DNA of 64,000 nt from a bacterium. Lineage in GTDB: Bacteria; CAIWAD01. Position 1 is the first letter of the stretch, and the number at the start of each line of letters is the position of its first letter. The stretch is taken from positions 79,270-143,269 of the forward strand of contig JAUXWS010000100.1 in NCBI GenBank assembly GCA_030685015.1. The letters run 5' to 3'. Of this stretch, positions 41,368-50,558 are shown in pieces. The notes beneath the pieces were generated by a model. That model worked only from the letters and a program-made list of their open reading frames with translations. It ran no database searches and was not told the DNA's origin. The position numbers were made by a program, and so were the translations under genes.

Positions 41368-42753
41368 ATGGATTGCTTTCGAGCTTGGGGGGGGCGGGCC
41401 TTGCCTTCCGCCCTTGTCTTGGTCCTGGCGCTCAACACCCACGCCGGTGAGCGGCTGAGTCTGGAGGAGGCCCTGGCGATAGGCCGTGAGCATTCCCGCG
41501 TGGCGAAAGCCGCCCGGGAACGTTACGCCAGCGCCGGTGAGATGCGCTGGGAGGCCCTGGGCCGCATGATGCCCAAGGTGGACCTGCAGGAAGTGGCCAT
41601 CCGCAGCGAGCAGCCCGGCGAGGTCTTCGGCCTGATGATGAACCGCCGCGAGCCCGTGATGGACCTCATCGCGGCCAACAGCATGATGTTCAGCCAGGGG
41701 CAGCCCTACGTGGCGGATCTGGTCAACCCGGATCCCATGAACACCTACATCACGCGGGTGACGGCGGAGATGCCCCTCTTCACCGGCGGCATGATCGTCA
41801 ACCGTGTCCGCCAGGCCGGCCTGGCGGCCGACGCCCTTCGCCTGGAGAGCGGCCGCCGCATCGACCAAGTGGAATTCGACGTGGCCCGCGCCTGGACCGA
41901 CGCGGCCAAGGCGCGGGAATACCTGGACCTGCTGGGCCGCGCCCGGGAGACCACGCGCGCCCACGTCCGCATGGCCCGCGACTACCAGGAGGCCGGCTTC
42001 CTCGTGTCCAGCGAGGTGCTGCGCGCCGAGGTTTACCTGGCCGAGATGGACGAGATGGTGATGCGGGCTGAAAACGGCGCCCGCCTGGCCCAGGCCGCCC
42101 TCAACTTCCACCTGGGACTGGATCAGGGCCTGGTCCACGATCTGGACGGCCTGCCCCGGCTGCCTCTGGCCGACGAGGAGTTGACCGCCTGGACCTCCCG
42201 CGCCCTGGAGGCGCGCAAGGATCTGGACGCGGCGCGCCGGCAGCTCAAGGCCGGCGAGCTGGAGCCCTGGGTGGCGGCGGCGGCCTTCTCGCCCACGGTG
42301 GGCCTGCAGGCCGGCTATGACTGGTACGACGACAAGGTCTTCGGCACGGCGGAGGGCAGCTATTCCATCAAGGCGGCCCTCACCCTCAATGTGTTCCGCG
42401 GCGGCGGCGACCGCGCCCGCCTGGCCCAGGCCCGCCACAACGCCCGTGCCTGGCGCGAGGATGTGGACCGCTTCACGGAGGGCGTGCGGCTGGAAGTCCA
42501 GCAAGCCTGGGGCGACCGGCATTCCGCGAGCCTGCGCCACCAGGCCGCCAGCCAGGCTCTGGCCGCAGCCGGCGAGAACCTGCGCGTGGTGGAGGACCGC
42601 TTTCGCGAGGGGGTGGCGCGCATGATCGACCTGCTGGACGCCGAGACCGCCCTGCGCGAGGCGGAAGTGCGGGAGCTGGTCGCACGCTACGACAGCCACA
42701 TCGCCCACTTCCAGCTGCGGCACGCCGCCGGGCTGGCCATTCTCGACCAATGA
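41368..42753 (+). CDS. TolC-family outer-membrane efflux protein
   Basis: 461 aa. ATG 41368 follows TTGGAGGACAA. Signal peptide up to about THAGERLS; then two TolC repeats with long helices (LSLEEALAIGREHSRVAKAA, and AENLRVVEDRFREGVARMID-type second half, here GENLRVVEDRFREGVARMID). It forms the outer-membrane channel for the RND pump encoded next. Its stop overlaps a possible early ATG of the adaptor gene. Confidence 0.85.
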   Translation: MDCFRAWGGRALPSALVLVLALNTHAGERLSLEEALAIGREHSRVAKAARERYASAGEMRWEALGRMMPKVDLQEVAIRSEQPGEVFGLMMNRREPVMDLIAANSMMFSQGQPYVADLVNPDPMNTYITRVTAEMPLFTGGMIVNRVRQAGLAADALRLESGRRIDQVEFDVARAWTDAAKAREYLDLLGRARETTRAHVRMARDYQEAGFLVSSEVLRAEVYLAEMDEMVMRAENGARLAQAALNFHLGLDQGLVHDLDGLPRLPLADEELTAWTSRALEARKDLDAARRQLKAGELEPWVAAAAFSPTVGLQAGYDWYDDKVFGTAEGSYSIKAALTLNVFRGGGDRARLAQARHNARAWREDVDRFTEGVRLEVQQAWGDRHSASLRHQAASQALAAAGENLRVVEDRFREGVARMIDLLDAETALREAEVRELVARYDSHIAHFQLRHAAGLAILDQ

Positions 42754-42770
42754 AGACAGGAGATAGCCTC

Positions 42771-43838
42771 ATGAGGACAACGCATGTGGTGGTGGCCGGG
42801 GCCCTGGCGCTGCTGGCCCTGGGTTGCGGGGGTGGACACCCGGAGGGCGCCGCGCGCCAGGCGACTCCTGTGGACGCCACGCTGGCCCTGGTGGAGGAGC
42901 GGACGGAGCCGCGCCCCATCGAGGCGCAGGGCGTGGTGATGCCGGAGCAGGAGACCTTCCTCTCCAGCCGGGCGATGGGTCCCGTCGTGGCGGTGCATGC
43001 CGCCGCCGGCGACGTGGTGCAGGCGGGACAGGTCCTCCTTGAGATCCAGCAGGATCTCAGCCATGGCCAGCTGGCCCAGGCCCACGGCGCCAGGGCACAG
43101 GCCGAGGCGGCCCTGGCCCTGGCCCGCCGCAATCTGGAGCGCTTCCAGAAGCTCTATGACAAGAACTCCTGCTCGGAGCTGGAGCTGGACATGGCCCGCC
43201 TCCAGTTCGAGCAGGCCAAGGGCGCCGTCGAGCAGGCCTCCGGCGCCGTCTCCTCGGCCGGCAGCGTGGCCGACGAAAGCCAGGTGCGCGCCCCCTTCCA
43301 CGCCGTGGTGGTGGAGCGCATGGTCAACGTGGGCGATCTGAGCGCCCCGGGCCGTCCCCTCTTCCGCCTGCAGTCGCAGACAGGACGCCGCCTGTGGCTG
43401 GCCGTGCGCGAGACGGACGCCCCCCACGTCAAGGTCGGCATGGAGCTGCCCGTCACCCTGGACAGCCGGCCCGACCTGGGCACCATCGCCGGCCGCGTGG
43501 TGGAGATCGTGCCCGCCGCCGACATGGCCACCCACACCATCACCGTGCGGGTCGACCTGGGGCGCGGTCCCATCATGAGCGGCCTCTCGGGCAAGGCCCT
43601 CATCCCGGGCGACGAGCGCCGGGTGCTCCTGGCCCCCGGCGAGGCCATCCATCGGGCGGGCGGCCTCGCCCTGGCCACCGTGGTGGACGCCGATGGCCTG
43701 GCCCGCACCCGCGCCGTGACGACGGGATCCCGCCGCGACGGATTTGTCGAGGTGCTGAGCGGCCTGTCCGCCGGCGACCGCGTGGTCAGCCCCCTGACGG
43801 CCCCCATCGCCGACGGCACGCCCGTCCGCGCCAACTGA
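42771..43838 (+). CDS. RND pump periplasmic adaptor (membrane fusion lipoprotein)
   Basis: 355 aa. ATG 42771 has AGGAG before it, and the product is a lipoprotein (VVVAGALALLALGCGGG, lipobox LALGC). The lipoyl/barrel-sandwich halves (FLSSRAMGPVVAVHAAAGDV and DESQVRAPFHAVVVERMVNV) flank a short coiled coil (~100-160). The C-terminal beta-barrel is DGTPVRAN-terminated. It links the RND permease to the TolC channel. Confidence 0.88.
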   Translation: MRTTHVVVAGALALLALGCGGGHPEGAARQATPVDATLALVEERTEPRPIEAQGVVMPEQETFLSSRAMGPVVAVHAAAGDVVQAGQVLLEIQQDLSHGQLAQAHGARAQAEAALALARRNLERFQKLYDKNSCSELELDMARLQFEQAKGAVEQASGAVSSAGSVADESQVRAPFHAVVVERMVNVGDLSAPGRPLFRLQSQTGRRLWLAVRETDAPHVKVGMELPVTLDSRPDLGTIAGRVVEIVPAADMATHTITVRVDLGRGPIMSGLSGKALIPGDERRVLLAPGEAIHRAGGLALATVVDADGLARTRAVTTGSRRDGFVEVLSGLSAGDRVVSPLTAPIADGTPVRAN

Positions 43839-43849
43839 AGGGAGCCCTC

Positions 43850-46800
43850 ATGAGCGAGCACAACACCGTCCCGCCCGATGCACCGGAAACCCAGGCGGGG
43901 CGAAGCCTGGCCGAGGTGGAGCGCGAAGCCCTGCGCGTCAAGATGGGCCGGCGCAGCATCGGCCTCAGCGGGCGCATCGCCGGCGCCTTCCTCGACAGCA
44001 AGCTGACGCCCCTGCTCGTGGTGGCCGCCCTGCTGCTGGGCATCTTCGCCGTGGCCGTCACGCCGCGCGAGGAGGAGCCGCAGATCAAGGTGCCCATGGT
44101 GGACGTCATGCTGGGTTTTCCCGGCGCCAGCGCCAAGGAGGTCGAGCAGCGGGTCATCTCCCCCGCCGAAAAGCTGATCTACGAGATCGAGAACGTGGAG
44201 TATGTCTACTCCACGTCGATGCCCAGCGGCGGCATGGTCATCGTGCGCTTCAAGGTGGGCACCGACCCCGACCAGGCGGTCCTGCGCGTCCATGCCAAGC
44301 TGATGAGCGCCATGGATCGCATGCCGCCCGGCGCCATGCAACCCCTGGTCAAGCTTGTCACCATCGACGACGTGCCCGCCGCGGCCTACACCCTGTGGGG
44401 GCGGGGCAAGAGTCCGGGCGAGCTGCGCGCCGTGGCGGAGGAGCTGAACGCCCTGCTCACGCGCCACGACCGCGTGGCCCAGACCACCATCCTGGGCGGG
44501 CAGCCCCGCGTGGTGAAGATCACCTTTGACAAGAGCCGCCTCTCCTCCTTCAACGCCAGCCTGTTGCAGGCCTGGCAAGCCCTGCAGGGCGCCAACTGGA
44601 GCCTTCCCGCGGGCGCCATGTCCAGCGGCGACCAGGAGCTGGAGGTGCAGGTGGGCGACTTCCTGCGCAGCGCCGACGAGGTGGCCACCGTCGTCGTCGG
44701 GTCCTACCAGGGCCGCCCCGTTTACGTCCGTGACGTGGCGACGGTGGAGGACGGCCCGGCCGACCCCACCCAGTACGTGTGGATGGGGACGGGCCCCGCC
44801 GCCGCCGAAAAGGGCGCGTCGCCGGGCCAGGACACGCCCGCCGTCACCCTCAGCATCGCCAAGAAGCCGGGCACCAACGCCGTGGAGCTGGTCGCCGACC
44901 TGGACCGGCTCATCGCCGACCAGTCCGGGCGGGTCATTCCCGGCGACGTGACGGTCACCAAGACGCGGGATTACGGCGCCACGGCCGGCGAGAAGTCCAA
45001 CGAACTGATCTTCCACGTCTTCCTTGCCACCATCTCCGTCGTCATCCTGATGGGGATCATGCTGGGGCGGAAGGAGGCCATCGTCGTGCTGGTGGCCGTG
45101 CCCGTCACCCTGGCCCTCACCCTGGCCGCCAGCTACTTCTTCGGCTACACGCTCAACCGCGTCACCCTCTTCGCCCTCATCTTCTCCATCGGCATCCTGG
45201 TGGACGACGCCATCGTCGTGGTGGAGAACGTGCACCGGCACTACCAGCTAAGGTGGACCAACGCCCGGCACGCCACCATCTTCGGCGTGGACGAGGTGGG
45301 CAACCCCACCATCCTGGCCACTTTCACCGTGATCGCCGCGCTGATGCCGCTGGCCTTCGTCAGCGGGCTGATGGGACCCTACATGCGGCCCATCCCCGTC
45401 AACGCCTCGGCCGCCATGTTCTTCAGCCTGCTCGTCGCTTTCGTCGTGTCGCCCTGGCTGACCTACCGCCTCTTCAATCGTGGCGCGAAGAAGGACGGAG
45501 CGGACCTGGGCCACCAGCATTTCGACCAGACCGAGGAGGAGACGCGTCTGCACAAGGGCTATGCCAGGCTGATGCGTCCCCTGCTGCAGAATCCGCGCCG
45601 GCGCTGGGCGGCCCTGGGCGGCGTGGCGGCCCTCCTGCTGCTCTCCATGGCGCTTGTTCCCATGCGCGCCGTGCTTGTCAAAATGATGCCCTACGACAAC
45701 AAGAGCGAGATCCAGGTGGTGATCGACGCGCCGGAGGGTTACCCCCTGGAGCGCACCAACGCCGCCGCCCGCGATCTGGCCCAGGTCTTCGCCGGCCTGC
45801 CCGAAGTGACGGACTACCAGATCTACGTCGGTACCAGCGCGCCCTTCAATTTCAACGGACTCGTCCGGCACTACTTCCTGCGCAACCAGGCCAACCAGGC
45901 GGACATCCAGGTCAACCTGGTGGAAAAGAAGCATCGCCAGGACGCCAGCCACGACTTCGCCAAGCGCGTGCGCGGTCTGCTGCTGCCCATCGCGGAGCGG
46001 CATGGCGTCAACATCAAGGTGGCCGAGGTGCCGCCCGGTCCGCCCGTCCTGAGCACGATGGTGGCGGAGATCTACGGCCCCTCCGACGAAGGCCGCGTGG
46101 AGGTGGCCCGCCAGGTGCGCGGCATCCTGGAGAGCACCGAGGGCATCGTCGACGTGGACTGGATGGTGGAGGAGAACGCTCCGCGCGCCGAGCTGGTGGT
46201 GGACCGCGAGAAGGCGATGCGGAGCGGTGTCACGGCCGAAATGGTGGCGCGCACACTGCGCCTGGCCCTGGCCGGGGCCGACGCCGGGCTGCTGCACGTG
46301 GAGCTGGACCGCGCCGCCGTGCCTCTGCGCATGCAACTGGAGCGCGGCCAGCGCAGCCGGGTGGAGGATCTGCTCGACCTGACCGTGCACTCGGCCGAAG
46401 GGCGCATGATCCCGCTGGCCGAGCTGGTGCGCGTCGAGGAGCGCCAGCGCGAGTCCTTCATCTACCACAAGAACCTGCAACCGGTGACCTACGTCATCGG
46501 CGAGGTGGCGGGCAGCGCCGAGTCGCCCGTCTACGGCATCCTCAACATGAACCCGCGGGTGGAGGCGATCACCGCGCCGGACGGACGTCCCCTCGAGGTG
46601 ATGAGCACGCACATGCCGGAGAACTCGCAGCGCTACGCGCTCAAATGGGATGGCGAGTGGCACATCACCTACGAGGTCTTCCGCGACATGGGCATCGCCT
46701 TCGCGGTGGTGATGGTCCTCATCTACGTGCTGGTGGTGGGCTGGTTCGGCAGTTTCGTCACGCCGCTCATCATCATGGCGCCCATCCCTCTCACCCTCAT

Positions 46801-47182
46801 CGGCATCCTGCCCGGGCACGCCGTGCTGGGCGTCTTCTTCACCGCCACCTCGATGATCGGCTTCATCGCCCTGGCCGGCATCATCGTGCGCAACTCGATC
46901 CTGCTGGTGGACTTCATCAACCTGGAGATCCGCAGCGGCGAGAGCCTGGAGAACGCCGTGATGAAGGCCGGTGCCGTCCGGTTCCGGCCCATCCTGCTGA
47001 CCGCCCTGGCCCTGGTGGTGGGCGCTGGTGTGATCTACCTGGACCCCATCTTCCAGGGTCTGGCCGTGAGTTTGATCGCCGGCGTGCTGGTCTCGACGGC
47101 GCTCACCCTCGTCGTCATCCCGCTGCTCTACTTCATGTACCTGGCGAAAGTGGGCACCGGCATCGTGCTGGAGAAGGAATAG
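43850..47182 (+). CDS. RND-family efflux permease (AcrB/HAE type)
   Basis: 1110 aa. ATG 43850 with AGGGAG upstream; a ~45-residue cytoplasmic extension precedes TM1. Twelve helices in two repeats separated by large periplasmic loops. TM4 carries the proton-relay pair SIGILVDDAIVVVENVHRHY; the second repeat has MIGFIALAGIIVRNSILLVD. Substrates are unknown. A PII-like and DUF2892 protein downstream hint at metal or electron-acceptor related stress, but the nearest family is the general HAE/hydrophobe type. Confidence 0.92.
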   Translation: MSEHNTVPPDAPETQAGRSLAEVEREALRVKMGRRSIGLSGRIAGAFLDSKLTPLLVVAALLLGIFAVAVTPREEEPQIKVPMVDVMLGFPGASAKEVEQRVISPAEKLIYEIENVEYVYSTSMPSGGMVIVRFKVGTDPDQAVLRVHAKLMSAMDRMPPGAMQPLVKLVTIDDVPAAAYTLWGRGKSPGELRAVAEELNALLTRHDRVAQTTILGGQPRVVKITFDKSRLSSFNASLLQAWQALQGANWSLPAGAMSSGDQELEVQVGDFLRSADEVATVVVGSYQGRPVYVRDVATVEDGPADPTQYVWMGTGPAAAEKGASPGQDTPAVTLSIAKKPGTNAVELVADLDRLIADQSGRVIPGDVTVTKTRDYGATAGEKSNELIFHVFLATISVVILMGIMLGRKEAIVVLVAVPVTLALTLAASYFFGYTLNRVTLFALIFSIGILVDDAIVVVENVHRHYQLRWTNARHATIFGVDEVGNPTILATFTVIAALMPLAFVSGLMGPYMRPIPVNASAAMFFSLLVAFVVSPWLTYRLFNRGAKKDGADLGHQHFDQTEEETRLHKGYARLMRPLLQNPRRRWAALGGVAALLLLSMALVPMRAVLVKMMPYDNKSEIQVVIDAPEGYPLERTNAAARDLAQVFAGLPEVTDYQIYVGTSAPFNFNGLVRHYFLRNQANQADIQVNLVEKKHRQDASHDFAKRVRGLLLPIAERHGVNIKVAEVPPGPPVLSTMVAEIYGPSDEGRVEVARQVRGILESTEGIVDVDWMVEENAPRAELVVDREKAMRSGVTAEMVARTLRLALAGADAGLLHVELDRAAVPLRMQLERGQRSRVEDLLDLTVHSAEGRMIPLAELVRVEERQRESFIYHKNLQPVTYVIGEVAGSAESPVYGILNMNPRVEAITAPDGRPLEVMSTHMPENSQRYALKWDGEWHITYEVFRDMGIAFAVVMVLIYVLVVGWFGSFVTPLIIMAPIPLTLIGILPGHAVLGVFFTATSMIGFIALAGIIVRNSILLVDFINLEIRSGESLENAVMKAGAVRFRPILLTALALVVGAGVIYLDPIFQGLAVSLIAGVLVSTALTLVVIPLLYFMYLAKVGTGIVLEKE

Positions 47183-47240
47183 TCACGCAACCGGCCTGTC
47201 GCCGGAGCGCGGCGGGCCGGTCTTCGAACCGGAGGTGGAG

Positions 47241-47429
47241 ATGAACATGAACGCGATCCTGAGAGGCATGGCCGGTTTCTTCACGCTGCTCTCGCTGGCG
47301 CTGGCCCACTGGCACAGTCCCAACTGGCTCTGGTTCACGGCCTTCGTCGGCCTCAACCAGCTGCAGAGCGCCTTCAGCGGCTGGTGTCCGGCCATGTGGA
47401 TGTTGCGCCGGGCCGGCGTGCGGGAATAG
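47241..47429 (+). CDS. DUF2892-family membrane protein
   Basis: 62 aa. ATG 47241 follows GGAGG. Two hydrophobic helices (GMAGFFTLLSLALAHW and WFTAFVGLNQLQSAFSGWCP) with the NxxQSAFSGWCP segment typical of DUF2892, a domain also fused to rhodanese in YgaP. Often linked to sulfur or metal redox genes. Lies 58 bases after the RND permease. Confidence 0.8.
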   Translation: MNMNAILRGMAGFFTLLSLALAHWHSPNWLWFTAFVGLNQLQSAFSGWCPAMWMLRRAGVRE

Positions 47430-47438
47430 GAGGCTGAC

Positions 47439-47723
47439 ATGAAGATGCTGATGGCGATCATCGACAACCGGCGCCGCGTGGAGCTGGAGCTGGTCCTGCA
47501 GAAGGCCGGCGTCACGGGTTGGACGGAGATTCCCGAGGTCCACGGCATGGGCACGACCGGTCCGCGGCTGGACTCGGCCGCGCACCCGGGCAGCAGCGCC
47601 ATCATCCAGGCGCTGATCGAGGACGACCAGCTGGTGGGTGTGGTGGAGACGATCCGCCACTACTGCGACCAGTGCCGGGAGCACATCAAGCTCCTGCACT
47701 GGGATGTTACCATGTCGATGTAG
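47439..47723 (+). CDS. PII-like / CutA-fold small protein
   Basis: 94 aa. MKMLMAIIDNRRRVELELVL, then GVTGWTEIPEVHGMGTTGPR and LIEDDQLVGVVETIR give the ferredoxin-like fold and T-loop-type region of PII-like proteins found beside heavy-metal RND pumps. The T-loop lacks the uridylylated Tyr context of GlnB. C-terminal CDQC could bind metal. It may sense a metal or metabolite for the pump; that is inference. Confidence 0.7.
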   Translation: MKMLMAIIDNRRRVELELVLQKAGVTGWTEIPEVHGMGTTGPRLDSAAHPGSSAIIQALIEDDQLVGVVETIRHYCDQCREHIKLLHWDVTMSM

Positions 47724-47810
47724 GATGGATGATGGCGGGGCGGCGCCCTGCCGGAGACGCGGACCGGGGGGATGATGGTAAGGTTCAAGTGGAAAGGAGT
47801 GCCGGGACCC

Positions 47811-47969
47811 ATGCAGGACCTCTTGCAGATCCTGGCCTTTGTCGCGGTGTGGATCCTCCTGCAACGGGTGATCCTGCCGCGTCTGGGCATCGGGACGTGA
47901 ATGTCGGGACCGGCGGGCGGTGCCTGCCAGGTGGATCCCAAGAAGGACGACACCAACGACGGCAAATGA
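47811..47969 (+). CDS. Candidate small membrane selenoprotein (UGA at codon 30)
   Basis: ATG 47811 opens one transmembrane helix (LLQILAFVAVWILLQRVILP), then RLGIGT, an in-frame TGA (47898-47900), and without a break MSGPAGGACQVDPKKDDTND, ending at TGA 47969. If the first UGA is read as selenocysteine the product is 52 residues with a U-x8-C pair just outside the membrane. The hairpin at 47906-47939 meets the bacterial SECIS rules. In-frame ATGs at 47772 and 47775 are alternative starts. If UGA is a stop, two tiny genes (29 and 22 aa) remain, which is less natural. Last gene of the efflux operon. Confidence 0.55.
47906..47939 (+). promoter_or_regulatory. bSECIS-like hairpin after the in-frame UGA
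   Basis: Lower stem GGGACC/GGATCCC (one bulged A), upper stem GGCGGGC/GCCTGCC (7 pairs, one G-U), right-side bulge AGGT and apical loop GGT. The loop starts with G and lies 18 bases after the UGA; bacterial SECIS elements need a G in the first two loop positions and 16-37 bases distance. GC-rich DNA forms hairpins easily, so this is supportive, not proof. Confidence 0.5.
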
Positions 47970-48018
47970 GTCCCGGCCAGCCGGCCGGCAGACGGCGGGC
48001 CTGAACCCGCGTCGGACT

Positions 48019-49590
48019 ATGCGGCACGGGGCCTTCCTGGCGGGAGCGGCCCTGTTGCTGCTTTGGCTGGCCTGGGGGGCGGACCGGCCCTGGTGCCTGG
48101 ACGACGGCCTGCGCCTCTTGGCGGCCTCCGGTCCGGCGGTGGAGCGCGTGGCCGAACTGGACGCCGTGGTCAATACCGGACCGGCCGCGCCCGTCCTGCC
48201 CGACCAACTTGAGCGCACGACCTTTCCGGTGGTGCAGCCCTTCGTCCATTGGGAGGGGGGACGTCCCCTCCTCGTCTTCCCGCCGCTCTATCTGACCCTC
48301 CTGTGGATGGCGTCGCGCCTGGGCGCGGCGGGACCTGTCCTGCTCGCTTTGCTGACAGGTCTGCTGGTGGCCTGGGCGGCGAGGCGCTTCCTGCGGCGGG
48401 AGGGGCTTGCGGGGCATCGCCCCGCAAGCGGGTGGCTGGTCGGCCTGCTCGCCTCGCCCGTGTTGTTCTACCTGGGAACCAGCTGGGAGATCGGGCTGAC
48501 GACAGCCCTGTTGCTCCTGCTGCTGCAGGAACGGCGGGATCCGCTGCCGATAGCGGCATCGCCGCTGTACGGCCTGCTACCCTGGCTGCGGCCGGAGGCG
48601 GTGCTGCTCTGGGCGGGCGGCCTGCTGCTGCTGCGGGGCTGGCGGCGCAGACTGCTCTCCGCAAGCGGCTTCCTGGCGGGCGCGCTACTGCACAGGTGGC
48701 TGACGGGGTCCTGGATCGGGCTGCAGATGATGGAGAACTGGGGGCATCGCCCCCTGAACCCCTTGACCAACCTCGCGGCCTTCTGGCTGCCGGCCCCAGC
48801 GGGGCCGTGGCTGTGGGCGGGCCTGGCCGTGCTGGCGACCTTGATCGCCAGCCAATGGCGCGACACGCGTGTCCAGGTTGTCGCCGCGCTGATGTGGGTG
48901 GGTCTGGCCGGCGCTTTCGCCGCGATGCAGCGAAACGGGGACCACCAGCTGCTGCCTTGCTGGGGAGCCCTGCTCACGGCGCCGGCCGCCGTGGCGCTTC
49001 TGGCCCGTTGGGCCGCCGGCCGCGGCTGGCGGGGCATCGCCCCTGAAGCCGCGCTATTGTCAGGTTACCTGCTGATCGTCAGCCTGGCCAGCCCGGTGGA
49101 TCTGGGCTTCCATTGGGGCCCGCGCTTGCATGTGCCCGCCCTGGTGCCGCTCAGCCTATGGTACCTGACAAGAGGCCCGTCCGGCTGGCCCCGCCGCCTG
49201 GGCCTGGGCTTGGCTCTGTCCGCCCAGCTCATCTCGCTGCTGCTGTTGAACGGACGTCGCCAGCTGGTGGCGGAGCAGGATGTCGTCCTGGCGGGGCTGA
49301 GCGCCCCGGCCCTGGTCACCAGCGAGCTCTATCTGCTGGGTGATCATCCGTGGTTGGCCCGCGGCCGCCTCGTCCATCTCCCCTGGGGCGAAGCCCCGGC
49401 CCGCGCCCTCATCCCCGCCTTGCGCCAACGCGGCGTGCGGGAGATCGACCTGCTCACGCCCCCCGGCCATCCCCTGCCTGTCTACCTGGGGGAGGTTCTG
49501 GGCCTGCGGCCCGACCCCGCATTCCGCCTGATTCCCGGCTCCCGGCTGGGCCAGGCGCAGGAATGGCGACGCCTCACACTTCCCGATTGA
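48019..49590 (+). CDS. Polytopic membrane protein, GT-C glycosyltransferase-like
   Basis: 523 aa from ATG 48019. About ten hydrophobic helices. The first periplasmic loop carries CLDDGLRLLAASGP, with acidic residues where GT-C enzymes have their catalytic Asp, and the C-terminal ~110 residues form a soluble domain (VREIDLLTPPGHPLPVYLGE). Possibly a lipid-linked sugar transferase; family not certain. Transcribed in the same direction as the efflux operon, 50 bases after it. Confidence 0.6.
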   Translation: MRHGAFLAGAALLLLWLAWGADRPWCLDDGLRLLAASGPAVERVAELDAVVNTGPAAPVLPDQLERTTFPVVQPFVHWEGGRPLLVFPPLYLTLLWMASRLGAAGPVLLALLTGLLVAWAARRFLRREGLAGHRPASGWLVGLLASPVLFYLGTSWEIGLTTALLLLLLQERRDPLPIAASPLYGLLPWLRPEAVLLWAGGLLLLRGWRRRLLSASGFLAGALLHRWLTGSWIGLQMMENWGHRPLNPLTNLAAFWLPAPAGPWLWAGLAVLATLIASQWRDTRVQVVAALMWVGLAGAFAAMQRNGDHQLLPCWGALLTAPAAVALLARWAAGRGWRGIAPEAALLSGYLLIVSLASPVDLGFHWGPRLHVPALVPLSLWYLTRGPSGWPRRLGLGLALSAQLISLLLLNGRRQLVAEQDVVLAGLSAPALVTSELYLLGDHPWLARGRLVHLPWGEAPARALIPALRQRGVREIDLLTPPGHPLPVYLGEVLGLRPDPAFRLIPGSRLGQAQEWRRLTLPD

Positions 49591-49596
49591 TCGCAA

Positions 49597-50391
49597 TCAG
49601 TCGCGGCGGGGCAGCCGCACCCCTGCCCGGCCCTCGTTCATGATGTCGATGTCTTCCTGGGGATGGTCAAGTTCCATGGGCATGGCCGTGTCCAGGGCGG
49701 CCTGCACCGGGCTGGAGACCGTCACCTCGGCCGGCGGCGCCAAAACGAGGTAGTCCGTGGCGGGTGGCAAGCCCAGTTCCGCGGCGCGGCCGCGAAGCAA
49801 CTCCTGCAAGCGGCGGGAGCCCTGGGTCTGGTCCGCCGCCAGGACCTCCAGTTCAAGAAAGGGCGTGATGGCCGGCCAAAGGCGGGGATTGACCGCCACT
49901 TCGCCCGCGTGGATGTCCACAACATAGGTGCGGACGGCCCGTTCGGCCGACGCGCGGGGCAAGACATCGGCATGGGCCATCCAGATCGTGTAGCCCAAGT
50001 GCTCAATGGCCCATGCCTGCAAATCGGCCGCTTCCTCTTCCACCGTGCGACGTCGCGACCGGACGGCCTGGTTCGAAGCTCCCCGCGGATTGGCCATCGC
50101 CTGGACTTGGGGCGGACGTCCACCGGGCCGCGCCCCCTCTCCCGCCGGCCGGCTGCCCTGATTCCTGGCACCTTCACCGCTTGCGGGCCGTTGGCCCTGC
50201 CCCTCCCGGGTCTCACCCCCCGGCGCCCCCGAGTTGGAGCCTCCACCCGGTGCCGCCTGGCTGCCGCTTCGCGGGCGGCCACCGCCCCGTCCAGCGCGTC
50301 GCCGCGGGCGACCGGAATCGCCCCGCCCAGGGGCGCCCCCACCAGAGGGAGGTCTGTTTCCAGGGGGATTGACGGGGGAATCTGCTGCCAT
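49597..50391 (-). CDS. Protein with long Gly/Arg/Pro-rich disordered N-terminus
   Basis: 264 aa from ATG 50391. Residues 1-~110 are a low-complexity Gly/Arg/Pro/Ser region (RG and RGG-like repeats), typical of phase-separating or nucleic-acid-binding tails. Residues ~115-264 form a compact domain (DLQAWAIEHLGYTIWMAHAD, then AVRTYVVDIHAGEVAVNPRL). No family recognised. It lies downstream of the flagellin gene, beyond a terminator. Confidence 0.65.
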   Translation of the reverse strand: MAADSPVNPPGNRPPSGGGAPGRGDSGRPRRRAGRGGGRPRSGSQAAPGGGSNSGAPGGETREGQGQRPASGEGARNQGSRPAGEGARPGGRPPQVQAMANPRGASNQAVRSRRRTVEEEAADLQAWAIEHLGYTIWMAHADVLPRASAERAVRTYVVDIHAGEVAVNPRLWPAITPFLELEVLAADQTQGSRRLQELLRGRAAELGLPPATDYLVLAPPAEVTVSSPVQAALDTAMPMELDHPQEDIDIMNEGRAGVRLPRRD

Positions 50392-50494
50392 GGTGCCTGC
50401 CCGATTGATGACTGTTGGGTGACTCGCTTGCAATCTGCGGAATTGACGCCATGGAAGAAAGTTCGGGCGGGTGGGCTTGTCCGCCGCGACCACG

Positions 50495-50536
50495 GAGGGA
50501 GGAAAAAGGAAAGCCGGCGCTTGCCAACGCCGGCCC
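50495..50536 (-). terminator. Rho-independent terminator of flagellin 1
   Basis: On the minus strand GCCGGCG-TTGGCAAG-CGCCGGC is followed by TTTCCTTTTT, 23 bases after the flagellin stop codon. Confidence 0.8.
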
Positions 50537-50558
50537 CTTTTCCTGCCGAACTGATCGA

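Noticed and set aside
43154..46819. Long minus-strand frames opposite the RND permease
   Set aside because: Low-complexity His/Gly/Val/Gln-rich products typical of antisense frames in GC-rich DNA; the plus strand encodes clear RND motifs.
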